64,000 nt of DNA, from contig CAJNOI010000265.1 of NCBI GenBank assembly GCA_905250115.1, positions 32,712-96,711 on the forward strand, given 5' to 3'. The notes beneath the pieces were generated by a model. That model was not told the origin of the DNA, did no database searches, and worked only from the letters and a program-made list of their open reading frames with translations. A program made the position numbers and the translations under genes. Shown piece after piece: positions 39,155-52,543 of the stretch. The DNA is from Adineta steineri. Lineage: Eukaryota > Rotifera > Eurotatoria > Adinetida > Adinetidae. How positions within the stretch are numbered: the stretch's first letter is position 1; each line of letters begins with the position of its first letter.

Positions 39155-42100
39155 TTATGAAACTTGTTTCTTTTTTGATGTTTTGCTTTTTTTCTTTTCA
39201 ACTAAAGGTTCTGATTGTTCAACAATTGTTACGTTAGGATCACGTTCATAAATAAGTGTTGCACAATAATCATCTAATTTACGTAAACGATCGAATTTAA
39301 GACCATTTTTTTCAATAAATGTTTTCATTTGTAATTGATTATCATTGTTATTTAACTGTTGAAGAATATCAGTTGTTGTTAAAGTGGGAAGAAGTGATCG
39401 TGCTATTGGCATCGAAGCAAAAACAGTTGTATCATACTGAAAGAAAATATAATTAAATTTATTTCTTTGAAATAAATTATTCTATTACTAAAGCATTGAT
39501 CTTTGCTGGATAATCATTTGGTAACAATGGGTAATTTTGTGCAAATAAATTTTTATTCTAAAAATAAAGAAAAATCTAGTGAATATAATTTTTATCTAAT
39601 TTATTTTACCAGATCATAACCATCAATATTAGTTTTTATTTGTTTTTGTAAAATAGTCCAAAGTTCGGATGATAAAGCTGGTATGACTGGTCCAATCATA
39701 ACTAATAGATCACAAAGAGATCGTAAATATTCATTAGATTCTCTTTTGATATTGATTGGTACTTTCTATAACAATTCAAAATTAAAATTTCTATCAAAAA
39801 TGAAAATAGATTAATTTTTATACTCGAAGATAACGTGTTAATTTTTGTAATTCGATAATAGCTGATGCTACACTAAAAAAACTATCGATATAAAATGTAA
39901 CTGTATAAATCGTATTTAATCGTTGTTCACGTAAAGCTAATTCAATTTGTTGAAATTCTTCATTACTCATTACAGTTTTTGTTCGTGGATCAATTAATTC
40001 AACATAAAGATTAATAAAGATTTTAAACCAATTCTGTAAACCTTCGGCAATACCATCTTCCACTAAAAGATAAAATTTCAAAAAAAAAAGTATAGACTTA
40101 ATTATATTACAAATTATTTTAGCAATAAAACACATTAGTATTTGAATGATTTCGCTAATGATGAAAATGACATAGACATTAATGCATTCTTTTGAACTCA
40201 ATGAGGTCAATTTTTTTTAAATGATTTTATTTAGTAACTATTAAGGAGTTTTAGAACAACTGAATTTTTTTTGATTAATCGATTTAAAATTCTGTGAATT
40301 TAAAAACTAAGAGAATTATTGTTAGGTCTATTAGTATGATTTATTTAATTTTAATGATTTGCATCCTGTACAGTTGGAAAGTTCTTGAGAGAATGAATTC
40401 ATATAGTTGTACAAATCGAAAGAGTTTTCTTATATAACTGTCTGTTTGTTCGAGATCGACATAGGCAAGTGTTTCTTTTGTCATGGACATATTATACTTG
40501 CGATTGTGGCCATGACCATGAGACATGACCATTTTTTTCTCGTTTGTAACAAGTTATAATTTTCTTTCATAAACTATATACTTCGTACACTTTCAGATCA
40601 GATAAATCGAATATACATTACGACAGCAAGACAATAGAATTAAAATTTTCAATTCAAAATATGAATCATTGCTTAAATAATTCAGCTTTACTTTGGGAAT
40701 AATTATTTTTAACATTAATTTCTAGTTCTTCTAATTTCGAAAAAAAAATTTACAAACTGTTGAAATAATTTGCGTTAAGGACATCTGATACAATTGATAT
40801 AGAGGCAAAATATATGATTTTTCCAATATCTATGACTACCGATTACTCATGGTCATGGTTTCGACCCTGATCGTGTCTACTATAGGTCATAATATATGTT
40901 CTTGAATTCTCCAAGAATACAGTTAAATCTGATCCTTTTTCTTTTATAAATAAGTTATAATTACAAGTGAAATTGCGTAAAGATCTTGGATGAACAAAAT
41001 TTAACATAAGTAATCTTGTAAAATCAACACCATATGCATCAATTATTTCTTGTGGATCAGTGCCATTATATTTTGATTTACTCATTTTTTCCCAATCAAC
41101 TTCAACTCGTTCTTTTGTCAACGAATGTATCATCGTATTTTTATCAATAGTTAAAACTTTATCTTTCGTAACGTATTGACCATTCGATGTTTTATAAGTT
41201 TTACCTTGTACCATTCCTTCAATGAAACAGAAAAAAAAGAGTTAATCAAAAAATAAAAGCTATCTTACCAATGGGTATAAATCGTTTAAATGGTTCAAGA
41301 GAGGTACATAAACCTTTAGAATGCATAAAATGTTGAATAAATCGAGCAACAAAGAGATGTGTTAAAGCTAATCAAATCAAAAATATTTATGCAATGTCTA
41401 TTTTATAATGTTAAACACGGAAAAAAACATACGTGCACAAATTAATTACCATGTTCAAGTCCGCCGATATAAAGATCGACTGGCATCAATTTATTAACAG
41501 TATTAGGTTCAAATGGTTTTTCAGTATTTTCATTATCCAAATAACGTAAAAAATACCATGATGAATCAACAAATGTATCCATTGTATCTGTTTCACGTTT
41601 AGCATTCTCATTTCCACATCTATAACAAACGATATATATATATATCATAAAAATAATTTAACTTACTTTGGACATTGAGTTTTTTTCCAAGCATGTGCAT
41701 TAGCTAATGGTGAAATACCAGTTTTTGATGAAGATCTTATATTTTCAATTGATGGTAATCGAACAGGTAATTCATTTTCTGGTACTGGAACACTCTATCA
41801 AGAAAATATCAATATAATGTTTAGAAATATGTAACAAAAAATAAATATATAACTTACACCGCATTGATCACAATGAATTATTGGAATTGGTGTGCCCCAG
41901 TAACGTTGACGCGATATACACCAATCACTAAGTTTACCAGATGTTCGATAACCACCTAATTCACGTGAACGAAGTTCACTGAGTAATGTTTCTGTATCCA
42001 TTTTATGCCAATGAGTTGATGAATCGATTACAGTTGAAACTTTATGTTTATTTGCAAATGACTCATCATATGAATTCGATTTCGGTGTACCTAAGAATAA

Positions 42101-45100
42101 ATAATAATAACAGTTTGATTTATTTTTATTTAAATTCATTAATTCTAACCTATTTGAACATTTAACATCGACATATTAGCTCGTATTTTTGGTCCGTAAT
42201 CTGCTTCATCATTGATAAAAATTGGTAATAAACGATCTGTTAATGGATGAATAGCATTAATACTTAAACGTTTAATACCATTTTCTGTTTCCTAGAGGAA
42301 TATTAATGTGTTAAATATGCTTTAATTAAACATATTTTTCTCACTTGTATTAGATCAGATCGAGCTAGTTTATGATTACTTCGTATGTAGAGATGTGTAA
42401 TATCTAATAATGATTCAGGTGTTGTTGTAAATGTTTCAAGAAAATCGAATTCAGCTGTAGGAATCTAATATATATATGTATATATTCATTTTTTTTCTAT
42501 TATTAATTATCTTTTCTTATTCATACCGATAGTTTAAATAGTAAATTAATTCCATTACAATCTCCCATCCACATACGTTGAATATTAATCAATGTTTGCC
42601 AATCATCCTTGTCTAATGTATCAAGACTATTGTACAGAGACTATCAATAAAACAACATCAAATATTATATTTAGACATATATATATATATATAGGGACAT
42701 AAACAAATATGTACAAAATACACACAAAAAAATATTTAAGGGTCAACTGTACTATAGCATTGTTTTAATTCATCAAGTGTATAAAAGAACTTATGTTCTA
42801 AACTATATGGTCTACATTCATATTTGAATTGAATAGGACATTCATTTAATAACATTCGAATAAGAATTTCTTGATGTTCAACATCACGACTTTTACTATA
42901 ATTACGATGTCGATATATATCCCATTGAATATTAGCTGTCATGGGTGAAATTTCTGCACCACGCCAGGGATTATTTTCATACGTATATATTTCATTGATT
43001 GCTGTTTGTTGATCGCTTTTGTTAGGTAGTTTTAGTAGAGCTGCAAACGGAATAATTGTTTCAGCATGACTAAAACGTGCTCGAAGAAAATGTGTTGGAT
43101 CTAGTTTTGAACATTTTTCAGAATTAAGAAAAAAATCATCGAGTAATATTTGTGCCATATCATATGTTATTGTTCGACCAAGAAATCCGGGACCTTTTTC
43201 ATAATATTCCTAAAATGAATGTTATAAAAAAATATTTTATTACAAAAAAAACAAATCTTATTTACTTTTGCATCTTGAAGATAAGCAAACCAACTTGATT
43301 CATTTTTAGGAAAATATTTTTCTAATAAAGATCCAACACCTTCTTCACGTAAATTTGGACCAATTAAATAAAGACTATGAAGCGCACGGACAGCATCGAC
43401 TTCATTTTTAATTGATTTTCCAGATTCAGGATCAGTAATCACATAATCTCTATTTATAAGATTATTAATAAATGATTTCTTATATAATCGTGCAAGTACA
43501 TTATATGCCATTTCTTTTGAATAGTCTTGCATTTCGATAGAACGTAATTTATTTTTTAAGCGTTTATCTTTTTTAGAATATGCATGATATTTTCTATTTA
43601 CATGAAAATAGAGTAGATTTGGATTTGATGGTTCGTATTCAATTGAAGAAGCTACATATGTTGGTAAACCTTCAACAAATGCTTTTAGACTTGCTTCTGT
43701 ACGAGATTTGCCGCTACTAACGACTTGAATAGAATTGGAAGAATTACCAAACAGATTCTTCATAAATAATGGTGCAATACGTTGTGTTAAACGATGTGCA
43801 AGAGCTTGATGTTCAAGTTTACCAAGCCCAGATAATTCACCACGCCTATTTTTATAAATAGAATAAGAAAATTGCAGAAAAAAAAATATTAATTAATACA
43901 AACCCTAATTTATCATTGACATCAATAAAATACTGAAGATCATTACCAAATTGTTTACCATATTCTGTTAATGCCTCTTCGTTTTTTGCTAGCGTCCATA
44001 ATGCCATTGTTAGTTTATCATATTTTCGACCTTCTAATGTTCGACATCCATGTCGAGCGACCAATTGCGTACATACTAATTCAAATTCTGATGGTGGTGA
44101 AACTAATTCACATAATGGTGGATTATAGGGTGTTTTCGTTGAATAATTTGTTTCATTTGTCGCATTTATTTTACTGATTACAAAACTTATTATTAGAACT
44201 ACGCAGCAAGGTACTCCAATTTTCATTACTCCGTAGATAAGAATAGCGAAGAAAAATGATTTGAAAACAAGAAGAAAACAAATGCATATATGCACGTACA
44301 CCGAGGGAAAGAAATTATCTATTCTGTCAGCAAACATAGCAAAAAGTGGGTGGAATAAAATAACAATTCTAATAATTTAAGTAAATAATAAGCATCGTTT
44401 GTAATACTCAAATTGCGTATCAAAATAAGTAAGTATTCGGGTTCTCTGCGTCCTTTTTCTGTTTATAGAAACACATAACTATGTTTACCTGTGTGAATGC
44501 GCGTGTACGAATAAACCATTGTTTTAGAAATTTCTTTTCAACAACTGCACCAGATCGCCATGAACGACCAGCTTCATCTATTTGTTCATCAGCTAAAACT
44601 GTTTGATCAATAGGATCCCAATTAACAGCTGCCTAAACCAAAAAAGAAATAATTCAATAATAATTTATAAATATTCTAACCTTCTTCTGATAAACTAATC
44701 CTTCACGATATAACATAAGAAATATATATTGCGTCCATCTATAATAATTTGGATCACATGTTGCTAATTCCTAAAAAATGAATAATGATAAATCAAATTG
44801 ATAAAAACAAAAATTTTATTTACTCGTTTCCAATCAAAACTACAGCCAAGTTGTTTTATTTGTTCTTTCATATAGGCAATATTTCTTTAACAACAAAAAT
44901 TGTCATCCCGTAATTTATTTATTTAAAAAACAAACATTTACTTTTGTGTCCACTGATGCGGTTCTTCAGATCGTTCAAAAGCAGCATTTTCAGCGGGTAA
45001 ACCAAATGCATCCCAACCCATACAATGAATAACCTATTTTATAATGCATAAAAACAAAAAATCTCTAATTATTCAACAAAAAAAACTCACTCGGTAACCT

Positions 45101-45542
45101 CGTAATCGATAATAACGTGCTAATGTATCACTTAAAGTATATACACGAACATGACCCATATGTAAACGACCAGATGGGTAGGGAAACATTGGTAGAACAT
45201 ACATTTTCTGTTTTTTATCATTATTCTTTATTTAAAATAAAAAAAAGGTAACCTAATAAACAAACATTATCAAATAAATCATTCATACTGAGTCTATTTG
45301 GTATTTCTCATGTTCATCTAATAATTTTGGTATCCAATGTTGTTCAATTTCTTTTGTTCGTTCTATAACTGAACTTTTTGGCTATAAAAAATACAAAAAG
45401 TTCTATAATACTTCTTTTTTTTAATATCAAAATGAAGTAATTATTTCATTCGTTTTCTAAACTTTCTAGAGATAAATTATATGATAAGTACCCATTTGCC
45501 AGTTAAACTGTAAAGTGTCCGTCGGAATTGTAGATATCGCAT
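39155..45542 (-). CDS. LARS2: Mitochondrial leucyl-tRNA synthetase
   Basis: Charges mitochondrial tRNA-Leu. About 880 residues in roughly 17 exons. ATG at 45542 gives a presequence-like start ([17 protein letters not shown]). Motifs: HIGH signature in [65 protein letters not shown]; and KMSKS in [14 protein letters not shown]. This is the bacterial-type mitochondrial enzyme, with the CP1 editing insert between. Both class I signatures are intact. Two long introns stand out: 42641-44488, which contains a whole phosphatase gene, and ~40062-40963, apparently empty. The C-terminus is Lys-rich ([14 protein letters not shown]). GNPNAT1 lies just upstream, same strand. Confidence 0.92.
42736..44226 (-). 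CDS. Histidine acid phosphatase, MINPP1-like, nested in a LARS2 intron
   Basis: Three exons, ~450 residues. ATG 44226 gives a good signal peptide ([18 protein letters not shown]); an upstream in-frame ATG at 44337 would bury it. Phosphatase signature: [11 protein letters not shown], with the nucleophile His in RHG. The partner motif [13 protein letters not shown] has HAE, as in multiple inositol-polyphosphate phosphatases, instead of the HD of acid phosphatases. Also present: [22 protein letters not shown] and [16 protein letters not shown]. It likely removes phosphates from inositol phosphates in ER, lysosome or outside. No SDEL-type ER retention signal; it ends STVDP (TAA 42736-42738). The RHGxR signature's usual Pro is Leu. 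The whole gene lies inside the intron 42641-44488 of LARS2, same strand. Confidence 0.85.
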
Positions 45543-45759
45543 AATTTTTATATTTAATCTATAAAATGAGTTTTTTCTTTAATTAGTGTATAACCCAATT
45601 AGTCAATATATATATATATTTTTTTCTTTTATAAAAAAAACCCCCTATATGAGATTCACCAGGTAACAGAGAGAAATATAGAGCCCACCGGTTTGAAAAG
45701 ATTAAAAAATACATAAACATAGTTTTAAAAAATATTCTTTCTGGTTAAAATAAATAAGT

Positions 45760-46386
45760 TTATTGAGATTTTTCATGTTGATTAGTCGATAGATCTTTGA
45801 AACGTTGACATAAAAAGTTTTGTTTATCTTCATGATTATAACCAAATTGTTGATAAAATGTAACTAAATGATCTTTACATTCCAATGATATTTTATAGCA
45901 ATCACATTTTTCTCGTGCAAATTGTGTTAATAAATTAATAAGTAATTTTCCAAGTTGTTGACCACGACATCGATCATGTACACAAACATCTTCAATTCGA
46001 CCACGTATACCTAATTGACGAATGAATTTCTTCTCACAAACAAGTGTTGCTGTACCAACAATTTGTTTATCATTATTGATATCTTCAATTACAAGAATAT
46101 GATATGTATTTGGACATTGTTTCATTTGATTGAAACGTTTTTTAAAATCATCATATGTAACTGTACCACAATCAGTTAATTGACGAAGTAATTCAATAAA
46201 ACCATGATCATAATCAGAGATTATTAATGGTCGAATAAGATATTTATTATCATAAATATTATCCTGAAGTTTGACATCTTTTAGTGAATATTCTTTAAAT
46301 ATTGATTGAAGTAGATTTTTATCGAATAAATATTCATTTTTATGATCACCGTTAGATTGTATCTGATAACCATTTTGTTCAGTCAT
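45760..46386 (-). CDS. GNPNAT1: Glucosamine 6-phosphate N-acetyltransferase
   Basis: A GNAT-fold enzyme that acetylates glucosamine-6-phosphate with acetyl-CoA, a step toward UDP-GlcNAc for chitin, N-glycans and GPI anchors; cytosolic or ER/Golgi-associated. Intronless, 208 residues. Motifs: IRPLIISDYDHGFIELL; QLTDCGTVTYDDFKKRF; the GNAT strand VGTATLVCEKKFI; GIRGRIEDVCVHDRCRGQQ (EDVVV-R-RG acetyl-CoA loop) followed by LGKLLINLL; and C-terminal YKISLECKD with FYQQFGY. Length is slightly above the family's ~185 because of an N-terminal extension. It lies 218 bp upstream of LARS2, same strand. Confidence 0.93.
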   Translation of the reverse strand: MTEQNGYQIQSNGDHKNEYLFDKNLLQSIFKEYSLKDVKLQDNIYDNKYLIRPLIISDYDHGFIELLRQLTDCGTVTYDDFKKRFNQMKQCPNTYHILVIEDINNDKQIVGTATLVCEKKFIRQLGIRGRIEDVCVHDRCRGQQLGKLLINLLTQFAREKCDCYKISLECKDHLVTFYQQFGYNHEDKQNFLCQRFKDLSTNQHEKSQ

Positions 46387-46937
46387 TCTTTTCGTTTTTT
46401 TTTGAGAAAAATAAAAAGGAAGTGAATAAATTTATTTCGAATAACCAAAAAAAAGAGATTAAATATTCTTATATTACTAAATTTTGTATTGACAAATGAT
46501 TTTCTAGACGGTAGATGGCAGGAAAAACTGATCTGATATTTCTTTTGCATTAGAACAAAATCGTACATTTAATTGATATTTTGTACACGCTTGTTCATTA
46601 TAAACATTAAATTGTGGGGATTTTCCCTTCAAACATTCCATTCTTTAAAAACAAAATTTTTGATTCAGTATAATATTCTAAGGAATGCAATGCAATGTAA
46701 CATACTACATTAAATTATTTCTAGTAAAAGTAGTGCGTAATTCAATTCAAAACGAATATCTATTTCTTTATTATAAAATTCTTTGAGTTGATATGTTTTT
46801 TTCCATATTGTTTTAACATTAATATTCATAGAAGAAAAACTACATTATTAATTATAATTTAATTCGAAATTAAAATAAACAATATTTTATACAAATAGAA
46901 AATGAAAGAAAAAAGAATCATTTGACAATATTTGGTA
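46387..46937. other. Spacer, possible small cryptic ORF
   Basis: 550 bp between GNPNAT1 and the LRR gene. On the minus strand near 46500-46640 there is a 45-codon frame starting MECLKGKS with a cysteine pair C-x9-C (ACTKYQLNVRFC), after a plausible acceptor TTTTTAAAG. A 39-codon frame starting MNINVKTIW lies near 46720-46832. They cannot be joined in frame by a splice I can find, so I do not call a gene. Confidence 0.25.
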
Positions 46938-47855
46938 TTATAAATCTACATCTTTTAAAAATTTATTTCCTTGACTTCCTTTTCCATCATATGTATGTCG
47001 AAGTTTTCCAACAGATGGTCGATTTCGATCTTTCCCTGTACTAGATGGTAAAGGTGTATAAACATCTTTCTTCTCGTGTTTCGTTGAATCATCATCTGGT
47101 TGTGTTTGCGATTTTCTTACTTCATCAATTGAATAAAGTATATCACCTAATTTTAATGCAATACGACGTTCATCAGGACTTATTTCACGTGCATCAAGAA
47201 ATTTCAATGTTGAAATACGAAATATTAATAAATGTCTATATCGTTGATATTCTTCTTCAAGGCGATTTTGAGCGAATGCACTAAGATCCGTACTATTTGA
47301 TGATGATGTTTGACCTGTTGAAATTATTCGATATGGACATGCTTCATTACCTAATAATGATAGATATATAAGCATTGGATAGGCATGACGTAATTGATCA
47401 ACTAATTTATAAATATCTTGAAAACGATTTTTATTTAACATTAATGTATTTAAATGAGCTAATTTTGGAAAAGATGTATGAGTATCATCTAATTGATTAT
47501 CATCAAGAATAAGTTCTTCCAAATTAGGAAAATTTTTAACAGAATCAAGTGAACGAAAATGATTTTTACTTAAATCAAGAATCTAAACACAACAAAAAAT
47601 ATTTATTTAAAATAAAAAAAATGTTATTTTCCTTACTTTTGTTTTAATTGAGAATCTATCAATAATATTTTGAGGGATATTATCATAATTTGAACCAATA
47701 CATGTAAGTCTATTTGAATCTTCATCATATATAAAATGGCTATCGTCTTCAATTGAATTAATTGTTGAGTCTGATGAACCATCATCTGTTCGAGGTTCAT
47801 TTGTCTCGTTTTCAACGATTTGTGTTGGATTATCATTATCCTGTTCGTCACTCAT
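46938..47855 (-). CDS. Leucine-rich repeat protein, LRMDA-like
   Basis: Three exons, ~290 residues; I prefer ATG 47855 (MSDEQDNDN), though an in-frame ATG lies at 47960. An acidic N-terminus is followed by LRRs: LTCIGSNYDNIPQNI; ILDLSKNHFRSLDSV across an intron; ELILDDNQLDD; LMLNKNRFQDI; and LIYLSLLGNEACPY. A capping segment contains YQRYRHLLIFRI and LKFLDAREISPDER. The LSLLGN-ACP and RYR....LKFLD pattern matches LRMDA (C10orf11), a small LRR protein linked to melanocyte differentiation and vesicle trafficking in vertebrates; its role here is unknown. The tail is Lys/Ser-rich. Confidence 0.72.
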
Positions 47856-48481
47856 TATATCGTTATTTAAGCTTTTTGATGATATTTCTATAATTTCAGG
47901 TGATGTTGTAACTGCTTCGAAGTGTTGATGAAGTAAGAAGACACATGATAGAGAATACATGAAGAAGAAGATGATGATGATAAGATATCAAATAAACACA
48001 AAGAAATGGTGTTTTGTTAGGTTTTTATTTCGAAATATATAAACGGCGTAAAAGAGAAAAACAAAATAAACAATCTATATCACGTCATCTGAGGACAATA
48101 TTAAACACAGTAAAATCATGCCGTAATCATCCTGTTAAAGACGAAAGTCTATTTTGTACTGTGTTACTTCAACGAACATAAAGTACAAAAACAAAAAAAG
48201 ATAATAAATTATTAATGCTACGACATAGGTTTCTTTGAGTATAAAATAATTTTGAATAACGTTAGAATAAAATCTAGATCACTGCTTTACTTATGAATCT
48301 ATTTTAAAAGGTCAATGAAAATCGTACATGATGATGCGAAGATAAGTATATAAATAATTGTTATCACATGGTATGATATAGTATTTTTTTTACGATTTAT
48401 CTAATCTATACATTCTGTTTTCGATGAAATCTATTAGATATATGTTTCATAATTTATTACAAATATTATATTTTTTTTATA
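47856..48481. other. Intergenic, nothing recognised
   Basis: AT-rich spacer between two minus-strand genes; an upstream extension of the LRR reading frame to 47960 is possible. No RNA gene, repeat or exon seen. Confidence 0.5.
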
Positions 48482-51400
48482 TTATAAAAATGTTGATTCA
48501 ATATAATCAGCTTCAGTTCCACGACATTTACATTGTCGACATACATATGGTCGTTGATGAACTATAGTAAAGATAAAAAAAACAAGATCCAGTCATTATG
48601 TAAGAAATTCTAATTACTTGATCCATCTTTACTAATTTGTTTTTCTTTCCAATATTGTTCAGCAATTCTTTGTTGTTGTTTACGAATATGTTTTACATCG
48701 TAATTACCATGAGCAATAAAAGTGTTATTTCTTTTCTTCGTGCTGTCATGTAATCCTAAGAAATAGAAAATCTAGAAATGTATATAATATAATATTTTAT
48801 TTTACTTTTCCGCATGTAATAACTTATTGGCCATAAACATAAATTCAATGGTGGAACAAACATATCTTTTTCTTCATATTCTTTTAAAACAACATAAAAA
48901 TGATAACACCATGTTCGATGTGATTCACCATGAACACGTTGAATTGTAAAGCTAAAAGATAAAATTCTTTGATTTCATTCACATATATCAATTATTTACA
49001 TACTTAAATAAAGCAATTAAATTATTTAATAAAAGAACATAGGCAACAACTAAAAAAGCTATTGTTAAAATTAAAGTTACAAAACCATAAGCATCATTTT
49101 TTGCTAAAATGAAAAAAAATCTAATTTATATAAAAATTTTCCCTTAGGAAATTAAATTGAACCTGTATATTTCATTTCTACGGAATCACTTGTTGTTAAA
49201 CTTGTACTTCCAAATATTTTCCATGTACCCCATTCAATAATATTTCGAAGAATTTCTATATTCGTTAAATTTCCTCCATTTTGTACAGTTGTAAAATGTG
49301 TTGAGTTTGTCCATATAACAAATGATGATGTAGTTATCAATGAATATGTTGTTATCGCATAAGCAGAGAGAAAAATAAGAATAAAAAATAAAAATGACAT
49401 TAAATCTTTCATCTAAAAATAATATAATTCATTTCTTGAAGACAAAAACAATTGTATACCGTATGAAATATCATTAATAACTTGGGTCCCAATCTTTCTG
49501 AAGCGAGAAATACATGTAAACATCGCATGTACCATAAACATAAATCAATACTCATACAGATTCTATTAAAATCAATATGAAATTATTTTAAAATAATCGC
49601 CTTTTTTCCCCATACTTAGATACTTCGAATGCATGATCTCGTACAATAAAACGTGTAATAAACCCGACAATCCAAAGTGTAAAAGCAACAAAATCTAATA
49701 CATTCCAAGGATCATTTCTATAAAATGACCATATTGTATTTCGATGACGATTTACTTCAGATAATTTTTTCCAATAAGGAGATTTAATCAAAGCTGATTT
49801 AACATGTAAGAAAACCTGATAAAAATATTTTCAATTTAAAAAAATCGTTATTAATTATAAATACTTGTCGAATTTCTTCGAGAGCAATTGATGCAAGAAA
49901 TATATGTAGAATTATTTCAGTTAATGGAATAGGTAATCGATAAATATTTGAACGTTTTTCTTTATAAATATTCAATGGAAAATAATCAAATAAAATTGTA
50001 TAACTAAATAAAATCAAAAACGCAGTGTATGATGCCTAAATTTAAAAAAATAACATAATTAATATAAAATATAAAAGATGTTCATCGAAATTTACTACCA
50101 ACTCTTATATGTAAATAATCAGTACATACCATATTGTAGTGAAATCGAATAACTGCATTTCCATGATAAAATCGATTGAAAAGTTCAAATTTGTTTGTTA
50201 TTTTACTCCAAAAATTATAACCATTTGTATCGAATTTATTTCGTTGAAAAATTCGATTGTGTATAATTGGAATGAATAATAATATTGGACAAATACACAC
50301 AAGACAGATCTACAATTAAACAAAATCTTATATTTTTCATTGCTTTTTTATTATTACTAGTATTTCCCATATGAAATTTTTATTTTGATGAAATTCAGTT
50401 CCATACCATTTCGTATTCATATAAGATTGCATACAATCAGTTGATACTAAAGTTTTCGAGCAAAGTTCATCAATAAGAACTAATGATTGTTGATCATGAT
50501 ATAAAATGGATTTTTCATGTAAGAATTTAATAGTATTTTCTTTATTATCATCATAACAAAGATCGAGTATATCAGCAGCATACATATCAAATTGTCTATA
50601 GATAAGTAAGATACGTTACATGATAAAAACAATTTATGTATATATTTATAAAATATGTTACCGACGATGTATTCGATAAGTATCTGAAGTTGTATAATCA
50701 TTCAGTTCTTTATATTGACACCATTGACTAACCAGTAACATAGCAATAATTGAATCCTTAAAAATAAATTTCGAGTTATATTAATATTTAATTTTTCTTT
50801 ATACTTCTAATCGAGTGCAAATACTCATAGCAAGTTCAAAATATTGATTTTCAATAGCCCAATAGAATAAAAGACGAACATAAGCTAAAAAATATATTAA
50901 TCATCTGTATCTATATTCTAATAATTCTACCTTGAACACGTTTATCTGAATCAAGATTTATTATAATAGGAATAGTTTCAATTATAAATTGAGCAATTTG
51001 ACTTTCTATAACAAAGAACATAAGAAATACTACATATCATATATCCTTACTTCTTTTATCAGACTAAATGAAAATAAAAACAATATATATTTTCAGAATA
51101 TTTATTTAATAATTTTCTTACTTGTATTTTAAAAAGATCTGAATCACTAATAAGAGCTAAACGTTCTAATGATGCTCCATATTCAAATAATAATTCAACA
51201 AATGGTACAACGTTCGAAACAAGTGCCATTTCAAGACATTTATCTAATTCTTCATCCTATATCATATAAACATTTTTAGTTAAAAAAACATAATTCTAAA
51301 GCATCAATAACTTACTGTCCAGTTTATAATCGTATTATGATTAAGAATATAAATTTGAGCATAATTTATTTTATTCCATCGCATAGCAAAACTTAATTTA

Positions 51401-52543
51401 CGAATACGTGCATGATCTTTATCAATAATTTGTATTGCTGAAAAAATAATTCAGATAAAGATTTAACAAGAAATGGTTTCTAACCTGTACTGATAGCTCG
51501 AAGAATACTTTCATCAAGTTCATCTTTACCCGGTTGACAAACAAACATAAGTGTACGTGTATTTTCATTCATATTGATAAGTCGATGAAGATCTTTTTCC
51601 GATAATATTTGTTCATTTGATGTTTCATCATAAATATTACTCATCGGTTCATATAGAGCAGCTATTTGATTAGCAATCATTCCTGTACCCTTTAATATAT
51701 AGGATTTAAAAATAAATAATAAGATTATGATATGATTACTTTTAAGATGATTGTTGGAATACGTTTAGAAATATTTTCAATCATATTTTCGATAGTTAAA
51801 TCATCACCTGATGAAATCAATGAAAGATCAAGAAAATTTTATTTAATATGTGATTTATATTACCTTGGATTAGTAAATTAATGATAGGAATATGAGAAGA
51901 TGTTGGTTGTTGTTGAATTCGAGAAAGAGTTTTATCAATAAATTGATAGGCTGAAGAATGATACATTATTATTTGTGATTTACCAAATGACTAAGAAAAT
52001 TAGTAGAAATTAAATGAATTCTTTTTTTGTTTTTCAAATGAATATTACTTTACATATAACAATATTAGGATTGTCTTCATCATTCTCAACCAATTCTCTT
52101 TCATTTTCTTCTAAATCAAGCATTTCTCTAGTACCATTTAAAAGCCAAATATCTATGATAGATAAATTATTTAAACTTTAATTTAAAAATCCTAGAACTT
52201 TACTAGTTTGTTCCATTAAATTACACATAATTTGTTTGAATATTTTTTGAATTGATGCTCTGAATGTATGTCTAATTTTTTTATTTTTTATACCAATTAT
52301 TTTAATAATTACATTTGGTAATGATTCTTGAAGTAAAAATTGACTAAGGTCTTCCTTTTCATTCCTATCTGTTAAATTAAATTTTCGAGAATGATGTATA
52401 AATTCATTTAAAGAATTAGCAAGTAAAGTTAAAGTTGAAATATTTGCCTAAAAAAATATAATACATAAAATATTTCTTGTGTAGTTCTATAAAATAATTC
52501 TTACTTGTCCAAGACCATTTTGCATAGAAATATATTCAGACAT
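48482..52543 (-). CDS. TRPM-like cation channel
   Basis: A large multi-exon gene (about 17 exons, ~1000 residues). The N-terminal melastatin homology region shows SLPNVIIKIIG, IWLLNGTRE, HIPIINLLIQG and IPTIILKGTGMIANQIAAL, followed by helical repeats (ALVSNVVPFVELLFEYGA; AYVRLLFYWAIENQYFELA). TM region: ICLVCICPILLFIPII, YTAFLILFSYTILFDY, WNVLDFVAFTLWIVGFI, RICMSIDLCLWYMRCLHVF, LMSFLFFILIFLSAYAI. The pore loop is near IIEWGTWKIFGST; S6 and TRP box are YVLLLNNLIALFNFTIQRV then HRTWCYHFYVVL with PPLNL. Domain order matches TRPM channels. The glycine-rich MHR nucleotide motif is degenerate. The C-tail is short, without kinase or NUDT9 domain, and ends with a Cys-rich VCRQCKCRG. Confidence 0.85.

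Noticed and set aside
40062..40963. Possible second nested gene in the long LARS2 intron (frame with [10 protein letters not shown])
   Set aside because: Short isolated frame with no start context, no family match and no splice partners; treated as chance or decayed sequence.
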